DNA from: JBBSEZ01 sp038239195
GTDB lineage: Bacteria > Planctomycetota > Planctomycetia > Gemmatales > Gemmataceae
Length of the DNA stretch: 35,694 nt
Assembly: GCA_038239195.1 (NCBI GenBank)
Contig: JBBSEZ010000039.1
Coordinates: 1-35,694, forward strand
Reading direction: 5' to 3'
The position numbers were made by a program, and so were the translations under genes. Under the pieces are notes generated by a model, which saw only the letters and a program-made list of their open reading frames with translations, was not told the DNA's origin and did not search any database. Shown piece after piece: positions 1 through 7,562 of the stretch (position 1 is its first letter; each line of letters begins with the position of its first letter).

Positions 1-44
1 GGGTGCCGCCGGGTGGGCCGGCCCCGGGGGCCTTGGTGGGCGGT

Positions 45-55
45 CCCCCCCCCCC
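45..55. repeat. C11 homopolymer
   Basis: A run of eleven C residues lies in the first 111 bases, which otherwise hold only GC-rich sequence downstream of the DUF417 gene. No gene or clear terminator is seen there. The run is worth noting mainly because it is a place where base counts are often wrong. Confidence 0.6.
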
Positions 56-111
56 GGCCGGGCGGCCGCGGGCGCGCCGACAAACATGGACGCCTTTTCC
101 TGCCGCTCGCC

Positions 112-735
112 TTACCCCGCCACGAGCGCGCGCTCCACTGCCGGTGCGCGCTCGGCGGGCCCGCTCGCAGGTCGCTTGCGCAGGTAGGCCTTTGCCGAGT
201 CGGCCATCGTGACCAGAGCGGCGCCCATCATGATCGCGTCCTTGATGACGAGCCGCCCGGCGCCGGAGAGGAGGGGGAAGCCATGCTCCGGGCTGCCCAG
301 CGCCGGCACCCACGTCTCCGGCGAGGTGACGAGGAACGACAGCGTGACGAACGACATGACGAACACCAGGAAGCTCCCCAGCGCGGCCACCTGGGGGAGC
401 CAGGGGTGAAGGGCCAGCATCAGGCCGTAGACGACGATGACGGCGCCGAGGGCGTAGGCGAAGAGGTAGGTGCGATTCTCTTCGTGCCAGGCCCGGTTGG
501 CGGGGACCAGTTCGCCTTCCTTGTTCGCGTGCTGCTTGTACTCGGGCGCCCTGGCGTAGAAAAAGCTCATGAAGGGGCTGTTGGCGACGAACGGCGCGAT
601 GCCCTCGGCCTCGTAGCGGTAGGCCTTGAGGCTGCCGATCCAGACGAGCACGACGATGAGGCCTGCCCTCGTCAGGGCCACGCCGGCCTTGTCCGCCCGC
701 GTCGCCAACTCGAAGAGCTTGTAGATCGCGTTCAT
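112..735 (-). CDS. DUF417 / YkgB (RclC-like) inner-membrane protein
   Basis: A 207-residue integral membrane protein of the DUF417 (YkgB) family, which includes E. coli RclC of the reactive-chlorine resistance locus. The family signature is visible: VWIGSLKAYRYEAEGIAPFV (31-50), then NSPFMSFFY (52-60) and KEGELVPANRAWHE (72-85). Four hydrophobic segments are visible at about 18-36, 91-109, 116-137 and 162-178; the basic, Ala-rich tail after 180 is probably cytoplasmic. The ATG at 735 has AAGGAA eight bases upstream. It is the downstream neighbour of an AraC regulator on the same strand (122-base gap); in E. coli rclC also sits with an AraC regulator, rclR. The biochemical function of DUF417 proteins is not established. 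Family assignment is strong; a role in oxidant or hypochlorite stress is inference. Confidence 0.88.
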   Translation of the reverse strand: MNAIYKLFELATRADKAGVALTRAGLIVVLVWIGSLKAYRYEAEGIAPFVANSPFMSFFYARAPEYKQHANKEGELVPANRAWHEENRTYLFAYALGAVIVVYGLMLALHPWLPQVAALGSFLVFVMSFVTLSFLVTSPETWVPALGSPEHGFPLLSGAGRLVIKDAIMMGAALVTMADSAKAYLRKRPASGPAERAPAVERALVAG

Positions 736-857
736 GGTTCATTCCTTCTTTCTGCCTGGTGGTCCCGGCCGGTCGGGCCCTTCGCCCGAGCCACCCCAAT
801 GGTAGGCAGGAGGGGCAGGTGTAAGGAATGGACGGTTGACGCCATTGCCTGGACGAA

Positions 858-1778
858 TCACGCCAAAGGGGCGGGAGAGGGCGGTTGCCGGAAGTGAGGG
901 GAAAGGTTGCTTCCGCCGCGGACTTGCGTTTCGATCTCGCGGAAGGCGGTCGGCGAGCAGCCGGTGGCGCGCTTGAAGAGCCTGCTGAAGTAGAGCTCGT
1001 CGGCGAAGCCGACCTCGGCGGCGACCTGCTTGATCGGCTTCAAGGTGTGGAGCAGGTCCCACCGGGCCTGTTTCACGACGCGCTCGCGGATGAGCTCGGT
1101 GAGGGTCTTGTGGAGGTGCTTCTTGACCAGCTTGGCGAGCGAATTCGGGGCGAGGTGAAGGAGGGCGGCATATTCGCTGGGGGCGTGCTTGCTGCGGTAA
1201 TGGTCTTCGATCATTTCCCGGAGCCGATCGAGGACGGGCGGCCTGCGGGCGGGGGCGCCGGTGGGGACCGCCTGCTGTTCGAGCTTCCAGCGCGAGGCCT
1301 TGACGAGGAGGACCTTGAGGTAGGAGACGAGCGCCTCGCCGTGGGCCAGCCCCGCTTCCTGGAGCTCGCGGCGGACGTGGCCGAGCAGTTCGCCGAGCTC
1401 CTGCTCCTGGCGGGCGTCGAGGGAGACAAGGGGCACCGAGTGAACGTCGTTGAACAGGACGCCGTTGCAGCCGACCTCGTGGTGGTAGGTCTCGATGCAC
1501 AGGAAGTTGGCGTGGAACTGGACGCTCCAGCCGCGGACCGGCGCTTCGGGCAGGAGGCGGACGGCCTGGTAAGGGTTGAAGAACAGGAGCGACGGGGGGC
1601 GAAAATCGTGGCGGGCGAGGTCGGCCCAGAAGGTGCCGTGGCCTTCGCGGGCCCAGTAAATGGTGAAGTAGTTGGTGCGCCGCGGCTCGCTGAGGTCCGC
1701 GTCCAGGGCGAGGGGCTCGACCTTGAGGGCCAGGTCGCCATTCCGCGGGTCGTAGAGTTGGAGCGCTGCTTCGGGCAC
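858..1778 (-). CDS. AraC/XylS-family transcriptional regulator
   Basis: A 306-residue regulator with an N-terminal cupin-like sensor half (about 1-140) and a C-terminal AraC double helix-turn-helix (about 178-285). The second helix-turn-helix is the clearest part: IKQVAAEVGFADELYFSRLF followed by KRATGCSPTAFRE. I chose the GTG at 1778 because GGAGGAAGG lies 6-7 bases upstream and because the sequence before it does not look like AraC protein. The open frame actually continues upstream to an ATG at 1958, adding 60 residues that match another protein type (see the next entry). The protein ends with a Pro/Ser-rich tail. It precedes the DUF417 gene on the same strand and is the natural candidate to control it. 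The ligand is unknown; the conserved cysteines of RclR cannot be assigned by eye. Confidence 0.85.
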   Translation of the reverse strand: MPEAALQLYDPRNGDLALKVEPLALDADLSEPRRTNYFTIYWAREGHGTFWADLARHDFRPPSLLFFNPYQAVRLLPEAPVRGWSVQFHANFLCIETYHHEVGCNGVLFNDVHSVPLVSLDARQEQELGELLGHVRRELQEAGLAHGEALVSYLKVLLVKASRWKLEQQAVPTGAPARRPPVLDRLREMIEDHYRSKHAPSEYAALLHLAPNSLAKLVKKHLHKTLTELIRERVVKQARWDLLHTLKPIKQVAAEVGFADELYFSRLFKRATGCSPTAFREIETQVRGGSNLSPHFRQPPSPAPLA

Positions 1779-1958
1779 GGCGGGCCTTCCTCCGGGGCGG
1801 CGGATCAGAGCACGGAGCGGGACGAACGGAGACGGGCCTCCAACTCCGCTTGCTGATGGATTATGAGAGCGCCCCGTTCCGCCGTCGCTCAGGAGCAAGC
1901 GAAAGGGAGCGAACGGTCGGGTGTTCAACAGGTTCCGGAGGTCGTCGATGGCGAACAT
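1779..1958 (-). pseudogene. 5' remnant of a small planctomycete-type gene, in frame with the AraC gene
   Basis: The ATG at 1958 has AGAGGAG eight bases upstream, a full ribosome-binding site. It opens a frame starting MFAIDDLRNLLNTRPFAPFR and then LLLSDGG. This resembles the first 27 residues of small (about 80-100 residue) planctomycete hypothetical proteins that begin with an IDDLR...RPFxPFRLxLxDG pattern (from memory, not searched). After residue 27 the resemblance stops and low-complexity Ser/Gly/Pro sequence runs into the AraC frame with no stop codon. The likely reading is a truncated gene whose start now lies upstream of the regulator. It could instead be expressed as a 366-residue fusion. 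Confidence 0.5.
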
Positions 1959-2094
1959 GGGGACGTCTCCTCTCTCGCCAGTCTAACGTGTGCCCAAAGC
2001 AACGTCGAGAGGAGGGCCCATGAACGACCAACGGCCGCGACACCTGCTCGAGCAGTCGCCGCGCCCGTTGGCTTTTTCGATCTCGCGCCACGCC

Positions 2095-3606
2095 TCACTT
2101 CGCCGGAACGTAGTTGAGCGTATAGTACGCCTGCGGGTGCAGCAGCGGTTCCCCCTCCGCCGAGCGCACTCCCCTCGCGGTCAAGTCATGCACGTGCCCC
2201 TCTTGCAGCCCCGTCACGTACAGCCGCGCGCTCTTGCCGTCCGCGGCCACGGTCGCGCGGGTGATTTTCGGCGTCGTCTGGTCCACCTCCGGGCTGCCGT
2301 AAGCCGCCTGGTAGACGTACGTGAACGTCTTCATCGCGTACGACCCCACCTTGCCCGCGCTCTCTACGTCAACGGGCTTCGTGAACGTCAGCTCGAAGCC
2401 ATCGGGCCGGGCGCGCATTTCGTGGATCTCGAAAGGCACCTTTCCGGTCCACGCCAGCCGTTCGATGGAGAAAGGCTTCGGACCGCGCGAGCCCCAGCCG
2501 CGGTTGGTCCCGCCCACGAAGAGCGAGCCGTCCTTGCCGAAGCGCACCGGCACCACGCCCGAGCCGAAGCCCGAGCGGAACGGGTAGCAGGCGCCCTGAT
2601 AGCGGCCATTCACCTTTTCCAGGGAGACGCGCATGATGGTACTGTGCGTCTGGTCGCCGACGAAGAGTTGCTTGCCGAAGGGGCCGAACTTGCCGTTGGA
2701 CAGGTCGCAGTCGATCCCGCTGGCCGACTGGCCCATCTTGCCGTAGGGGAAGGTGATGGCCGGGGGCACCAACTGCGGGACCTTCTTGGCCTCGGTCATG
2801 ATCCGGCTGCCGCTCTTGGGCACGGTCGGGGCGGGCCCGAGATACCTGGCCTCGGGCTCCTTGTACCAGCGGAAGCCGCCGGGGTGGCCGACGAACCCGC
2901 CCACGGTGACGTGCTTGAGATGGCAGGCCCCGTTCCACGGGCCCTGATTGTCGGTGTAGAAGACGTCGCCCTCGGCGTTGAAGCCAATGCCGCCCGGCGA
3001 GCGCACTCCGCTCGTGGTCGGGACGAACTTGCCCTCCGGCGTGACCTTGCCCGCCCAGCCGCGGAACTTGCTATTACTGTCGAACGAGCCGGTCAGGCAG
3101 AGCGTGATCCAGATGTTGCCCTTCTTGTCGAAGCGCGAGCCGAAAGCATATTCGTGGTAGTCGCCGTTGATCTCCCAGCCATCGGAAACGACCTCGAAGT
3201 CGTCGGCCTTGCCGACGCCCCGGGTGTCCTTGATGCGCGACACGTCGGGCCGCTGCGTCACGTAGAGCCAGCCGTCCTTCTGCGCTAGCCCGAGCACCTC
3301 GTGCAGCCCGTGGGCGAAGCGCGTCAGCTTCGCCTTTTTGGGGTCGGGGTCGTAGGCGTTCTCGATCATCCAGACCTCGCCGCGGCGCGTGCCGACGGCC
3401 ACCTTCCCGTCGGGCATGATCTCGAGGGCGCCCGCTTCGAGCACCTCGCCGGGCGGGGGGGTGAAGGTCAGGAGCTTGTAGAAGTCGGCCTCGGTCTCCG
3501 CCTTGGCCGGGGCCTTTTTCTGGGCGGCGGGGGGCTGGGCCAGGGCCGGCGCCAGCAGGCAGGTGCCGAAAACGGCGAGGGCGATCGAACGGCGAGAAAG
3601 CATCAT
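2095..3606 (-). CDS. Secreted six-bladed beta-propeller protein (PQQ sugar-dehydrogenase-like)
   Basis: A 503-residue exported protein. A signal peptide is visible (RRSIALAVFGTCLLAPALAQ, residues 5-24). The body resembles the NHL/soluble glucose-dehydrogenase type of beta-propeller found beside planctomycete cytochromes: repeated DGKVAVGTRRGEVW, DGWLYVTQRPDVSRI, KKGNIWITL, AEGDVFYTDNQGPWNGACHL and DGSLFVGGTNRGWGSRG blade edges. The last 110 residues (from about 395, EIHEMRARPDGFELTFTKPV) look like a separate Ig-like beta domain. It starts 48 bases after the stop of the five-haem cytochrome on the same strand, so the two are probably co-transcribed. Inference: a periplasmic oxidoreductase or binding protein passing electrons to the cytochrome. 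Whether it binds PQQ cannot be told from sequence by eye. Confidence 0.78.
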   Translation of the reverse strand: MMLSRRSIALAVFGTCLLAPALAQPPAAQKKAPAKAETEADFYKLLTFTPPPGEVLEAGALEIMPDGKVAVGTRRGEVWMIENAYDPDPKKAKLTRFAHGLHEVLGLAQKDGWLYVTQRPDVSRIKDTRGVGKADDFEVVSDGWEINGDYHEYAFGSRFDKKGNIWITLCLTGSFDSNSKFRGWAGKVTPEGKFVPTTSGVRSPGGIGFNAEGDVFYTDNQGPWNGACHLKHVTVGGFVGHPGGFRWYKEPEARYLGPAPTVPKSGSRIMTEAKKVPQLVPPAITFPYGKMGQSASGIDCDLSNGKFGPFGKQLFVGDQTHSTIMRVSLEKVNGRYQGACYPFRSGFGSGVVPVRFGKDGSLFVGGTNRGWGSRGPKPFSIERLAWTGKVPFEIHEMRARPDGFELTFTKPVDVESAGKVGSYAMKTFTYVYQAAYGSPEVDQTTPKITRATVAADGKSARLYVTGLQEGHVHDLTARGVRSAEGEPLLHPQAYYTLNYVPAK

Positions 3607-3654
3607 GGAGGACGTCCTTTATCAGGGATGGCGAGCCGAAAGAGCCCTCTCGGC

Positions 3655-6414
3655 TCACCAGGAGTATTCCAGCGCGAAGCCCCCCTTGCCGTCGGCAAAG
3701 GGGACCGGCACGAGCAGTTCCGTCTTGCCGCCGACCTTGCGGGCCTTCGGCGGCGCGCCCTTGGCTACCTTCACCTTCCACGTGTCGTCGATGCGATACC
3801 AGCCGTCGGCCAGCGGCTCGACCTTGTTGCCCGCGGCGGCGCGGAAGTAGAGGTGGTCGATTCCCCTCGGCGCCGTCACCGCGATCGTGCGGCGCAGCCC
3901 CACCTCCTTGCCGATGGTCGCCGCGTTGGGGAAGTCCTCGACCCTGGCGCCCGCCGCCACGTAGCGGAAGGTGGGCCGGTCGTCGGGCGTCAGCCGATAG
4001 CCGAGGAAGCGATCTCCCAGCGCCTTCGCACTTTTCGTGGGCCAGGGGCTGTCGGCCTTGGGGAGCACGGCGAAGGGCACGCCGCCGTGCAGGGCCACCA
4101 CGTTGTCGCCCAGGGGCCCCTCGAAGCCGACGCCACGGTCGGTCCAGTGCCGGGCGGCGTCGAGGAACGCACCTTGCCAGATAAGCGCGAGCCGCAGTTC
4201 GTTGGCGTCGAAGGCGAGGCTGGCCTTCTCCGGGTAGCCGACGGCGATGGCGCGCGTCCCGGCCCCGGCGATGAAATTGCGGTAGACGATGGCGCTCGTC
4301 GTCGGCACCAGCGGGATCGAGTGCTTGCCCATGCCGACGGGCACCTGCGCCCTACCGCCATCGGAGAGGTAGAGCCACATGGCCTCGATTTGCGTCCGGG
4401 CGGTGCCGTCGAGGAGCTCCGGCAGGACGCTCTTGCCGTCGAGGAAGCCCGACGGCATGCGCGTGCCGGGCCGAACGCCTTGCGGGTCGTTGACGTAGGC
4501 GTGGAACCAGTCGCGCTTGAGGCGCTTCGGCATCATCAGCATGTCGATGCCCTGAACGCCCTCGGCCTTGTGGCCGGCGAAGGTGTGGCACTTGATGCAG
4601 CCGAACGCCTGCCCGCCCACCAGATGGCGCGCCGTCGCCTTGACGCGCGGCGCTGGGAGCTTGAACGTCGCCGCCGGCACGACCGGGAGCTTGTCCAGCT
4701 TGGCGAAGTCGTCGGCGAGATGGCCGACGTTTCCGCTGCCGAAGCCCGGCATCCGGGTGTACATGTAGGGCCGATCGTGGGCGCCCTGGTCGAGCACCTT
4801 CTTCAGATAATCGAGCCGGAGCTTGGCGCCGACGCCATCGAGGGGCGGGGGGATGCGGGCCTCGTCGCCCATTTCGGGCTGGTTGGTCTGGAAGGACTTG
4901 TCGAACGCCTCTTCGGGCCCGCCGAGTTTGTTGCGGGCGTGGCAGGCATAGCAGTTGAAGGTGGCGAGCGTCTCGGCGATGCGCGTGGCCGGGGTCGGGG
5001 CCGGGGCCTTGCTCTTGATCCCCGCCGCCAGCGCCTTGCGCTGCACCTCGCCCAGGCCATACCACGGCGCCCCCTTGCTCGGCCTGGCGGCCAGGCACCC
5101 GCCCTCGCCCGACAGCTTCGCCAGTGGGGGCGACTTGAGGATAGAGACAATGGGCTTTTTGTCCGAGGTCATTTGATGGCAGTTGGCGCAACCCAGCGAG
5201 CCGAACAGCGCCTTGCCCTGCTCGAGGAGGGCCGGCTGGATCTCGATGGCGTCCTCGTCGTTCAGGGGCCTGGGGGCGGGCTTCTTGACAAGGCCGGCCT
5301 CGGTAGAGGCCACGAGGCCACCCAGGTTGTGCTGGCCGAAGCCGGGCGCCTCGATGAGCGCCTCCAGCTCGGCCCCTCCCCCGCCCTGGAAGAAGGCGAC
5401 CGTGACCTTGTGGATGCCCTTGCTCAGTTTGGCACGGCCCTTCCTCAGTTGCGGCGGGTGAATGCCGTCGTTGTTCACCACGAGCTTGTCATCGACGTAG
5501 AGGCGCGAGCCGTCGTCGCTGGTGAGGGAGAAGGTGTAGGTGGCCTCGCGGTCGATCTTCAGCACGGCGTCGAACTTGAGAGCGTAGTTGCTCCCGCGGC
5601 GGGCGGCGGAAAGGTCGAAGCCGGCGATGGTGCCCGTGGCGAGGGGCTTGAGCTTGGCGAAGTCGGGGAGCTGGTCCCATTCGCCCTCGTAATAGGCGTA
5701 TTTGCTCGTGCCCTGGCCGGTGGGCAGCGTCACCTTGATGCCCTGGAGGAGGTAGTTGGCGACGTCTTTGGCCTCCTTGCCGTTGAGGACCTTCGGCATG
5801 CGGCCCGAGGGGCGAGCCTGGTGGGGGCTTTCGAGGAACGCGGCCAGGGCCGGAATGGAGTATTTCGCCCGCAGGTCGCCGAGCGGGACGGAATCGGGGA
5901 GCACCTTGGCGGGGTCGCCCTTGGCGTCGCGCGTGCCGTGACAGGCGACGCAGCCCACCTTGTTGTAGAGGTCGCGCCCGGAGGCCGCGAACTTGATCGC
6001 GGGGCGCTCCTGCTTGAGCGAACCGGTGGAGGCGAGAAAGTGAACGAGGGCCTCGACCTTGGCCCCCTTGTCGGCGGCGTCGGCAAGCACGTGCGGCATG
6101 GTGGTGCCGGGCTTGGTGGCCTGCGGGTCGGCGAGGAACTTCTTGAGGTAACTGACGCGCACGCGGTTGCCCACGTGGTCGAGGTTCGGCCCCTCCTTGC
6201 CGGCCTTCGCTGGGGCCTCGGGTTGGTGGCAGCGCACGCAGTTGAGCTCGGTGAGGAGCAACCGCCCGCCGGCGGCGTCGGCCTTCGCGGCGTGGAAGCG
6301 CTCGAAGCCCGGGACGATGGGCCGAGCCGGCGCGGGGGCGGCGGGGAGCGAGCCCCCACGCAGGAGGAGCGCCGCCAGGGAGGCGGCGAGGAGCGAGCAG
6401 ACGAGTCGATACAT
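3655..6414 (-). CDS. Secreted five-haem c-type cytochrome with PA14 domain
   Basis: A 919-residue exported protein. The signal peptide spans about residues 1-28 (MYRLVCSLLAASLAALLLRG onward). Five CXXCH haem-attachment motifs are visible: CVRCH (about 59), CVACH (155), CANCH (409), CYACH (488) and CIKCH (606). Between the second and third haem lies a PA14-type beta domain (about 235-360) with the TYTFSLTSDDGSRLYVDDKL core, a fold that often binds carbohydrate. The last 270 residues have no haem motif and form a beta-rich C-terminal domain. I chose the ATG at 6414 because AAGGA lies eight bases before it; a TTG two codons upstream is too close to that site. First gene of a pair with the propeller protein. 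Planctomycetes carry many such cytochrome/PA14 proteins; a role in periplasmic sugar oxidation is inference. Confidence 0.88.
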   Translation of the reverse strand: MYRLVCSLLAASLAALLLRGGSLPAAPAPARPIVPGFERFHAAKADAAGGRLLLTELNCVRCHQPEAPAKAGKEGPNLDHVGNRVRVSYLKKFLADPQATKPGTTMPHVLADAADKGAKVEALVHFLASTGSLKQERPAIKFAASGRDLYNKVGCVACHGTRDAKGDPAKVLPDSVPLGDLRAKYSIPALAAFLESPHQARPSGRMPKVLNGKEAKDVANYLLQGIKVTLPTGQGTSKYAYYEGEWDQLPDFAKLKPLATGTIAGFDLSAARRGSNYALKFDAVLKIDREATYTFSLTSDDGSRLYVDDKLVVNNDGIHPPQLRKGRAKLSKGIHKVTVAFFQGGGGAELEALIEAPGFGQHNLGGLVASTEAGLVKKPAPRPLNDEDAIEIQPALLEQGKALFGSLGCANCHQMTSDKKPIVSILKSPPLAKLSGEGGCLAARPSKGAPWYGLGEVQRKALAAGIKSKAPAPTPATRIAETLATFNCYACHARNKLGGPEEAFDKSFQTNQPEMGDEARIPPPLDGVGAKLRLDYLKKVLDQGAHDRPYMYTRMPGFGSGNVGHLADDFAKLDKLPVVPAATFKLPAPRVKATARHLVGGQAFGCIKCHTFAGHKAEGVQGIDMLMMPKRLKRDWFHAYVNDPQGVRPGTRMPSGFLDGKSVLPELLDGTARTQIEAMWLYLSDGGRAQVPVGMGKHSIPLVPTTSAIVYRNFIAGAGTRAIAVGYPEKASLAFDANELRLALIWQGAFLDAARHWTDRGVGFEGPLGDNVVALHGGVPFAVLPKADSPWPTKSAKALGDRFLGYRLTPDDRPTFRYVAAGARVEDFPNAATIGKEVGLRRTIAVTAPRGIDHLYFRAAAGNKVEPLADGWYRIDDTWKVKVAKGAPPKARKVGGKTELLVPVPFADGKGGFALEYSW

Positions 6415-6594
6415 CGGCAAGGTCCTTGAACGTGCCGGCCGGGGGCGTGTCCAGTGCGCGGCGAGCGGGAGGGTTGATCAGGCGGGCAAACCGAGGGCAG
6501 GGGGAGCGCCCCGCACGGGCGGTGCGGGGCGCTCGGTTCAGGTAGTATGATCGAGCGAGGGGCCGGAGGCAAGCGTGCGTTTGCGCGAAACGGC

Positions 6595-7560
6595 TTACGA
6601 GGCCGGCAGGAGCTTGCGCACGTCGTCGAGCGTCGCGCCCGTCGTGAGCGCCTGGCAGAGGGACTCCAGGAGGGCGACGTCGGTGTGCTTCTGGACCTCC
6701 GGCATCAGCGCCCGCCCCTCGGGGCCGAACCTCAGCTCGAGGCCGAGCTCGACCGCCTTCAGGAGGCCCTTCAAGAGGCCCTTTTCGAGCCCCTTTTCGA
6801 GGCCCTTCTCCATGGCGACCTGTTCGGGATACATGAGAAAAGGCATCTGCTTCTCCTTCATTGTCTGTCGGACTTCTTGCCAGGCCTTGTCTTGCTCCTG
6901 CCGCGACAGGGGGATCAGCCAATCGACCAGCCGCATGAACTGGCGCTTGTCCTCCGCGTCCATCTCTCGCCCGGTCAGGTTCCTGAGCAACCTCACCTTG
7001 CCCTCGCGCCGCGCCGGCCCGTCGGCGGGCACGGTCAGCGTCAGCAGATGGGCCACCACAAGGAGCGCGATCGGGTTGGGGTGCCCCTCCAGCTCGTTCA
7101 GGCGCCCCAGATAGTCGAGGAGCTTGACGGTCGGGAAGGTGATCTCTTTGCGGAAGCCCAGGTCGTCGAACAGATACTGGGTGGGCCGCCAGGTCGGGTC
7201 GTCATCTCCCAAAACGATCAGGCTGATGATGGGGTGATTGTACTGCTCCTTGAACCGATGGTTGTAGGTGTCCACCCGGTCGGGGAAGTTTCCCTCGACC
7301 TGGCACTGCACCTCGACGTGCAGGTAGCGCACGTCCCCGCCCGGGCCGTTGCCGTTCTTCTTCTGCACCTTGACCAGGGCGTCGCTGACGCGCTTGCCGA
7401 CGGCCGCCTCGGGCAGCAGCTTGCGCAGTTCCGTGTCGAGCGACTCGTAGCCGGTGGCCCAGTCACTTGCGGCATGCACGCGGGGGAAGAGAAACTCCAC
7501 GAAGCGGTCGAAGAACCGCTCCATCGCCTCCTTCCAGGGCCCGTAGTACTCCACCGCCAT
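6595..7560 (-). CDS. Rpn-family PD-(D/E)XK nuclease / putative transposase-like protein
   Basis: A 321-residue protein of the Rpn (recombination-promoting nuclease, PD-(D/E)XK) superfamily. The nuclease core is in the first 110 residues: SDALVKV with D60, a short insertion, then YLHVEVQCQ with E83 and Q85, then RVDTYNHRFKEQY. The C-terminal part carries the Glu-Lys-Gly heptad-like repeat typical of the family (MEKGLEKGLEKGLLKGLLKA, about 250-269). The ATG at 7560 lies two bases after the stop of the upstream propeller gene, and its ribosome site (GGAGA) is inside that gene's last codons, so translation is probably coupled. An upstream in-frame start at 7617 would overlap the propeller gene and is less likely. 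No transposon ends are visible around it. Cellular role unknown; in E. coli, Rpn proteins cut DNA and raise RecA-independent recombination. Confidence 0.8.
   Translation of the reverse strand: MAVEYYGPWKEAMERFFDRFVEFLFPRVHAASDWATGYESLDTELRKLLPEAAVGKRVSDALVKVQKKNGNGPGGDVRYLHVEVQCQVEGNFPDRVDTYNHRFKEQYNHPIISLIVLGDDDPTWRPTQYLFDDLGFRKEITFPTVKLLDYLGRLNELEGHPNPIALLVVAHLLTLTVPADGPARREGKVRLLRNLTGREMDAEDKRQFMRLVDWLIPLSRQEQDKAWQEVRQTMKEKQMPFLMYPEQVAMEKGLEKGLEKGLLKGLLKAVELGLELRFGPEGRALMPEVQKHTDVALLESLCQALTTGATLDDVRKLLPAS
6760..6813 (-). repeat. Short tandem repeat coding for the EKGL heptads of the Rpn protein
   Basis: Degenerate tandem units of about 12 bases, read on the minus strand as repeated GAGAAGGGCCTC-like blocks, code for EKGLEKGLEKGLLKGLLK. 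Copy number of such units is often variable between strains, which would change the coiled or linker segment length without a frameshift. Confidence 0.6.
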
Positions 7561-7562
7561 CG

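Noticed and set aside
3301..6429. A 1042-residue open frame on the plus strand opposite the cytochrome gene
   Set aside because: It is a shadow of a high-GC gene: Arg/Gly/Leu/Val-rich with no domains, no signal peptide and no ribosome site, while the minus strand has clear haem motifs.
6760..6813. Possible CRISPR-like array
   Set aside because: The repeats are short, contiguous and in frame within the Rpn gene, with no spacers. No CRISPR array or cas gene is visible anywhere in the window.
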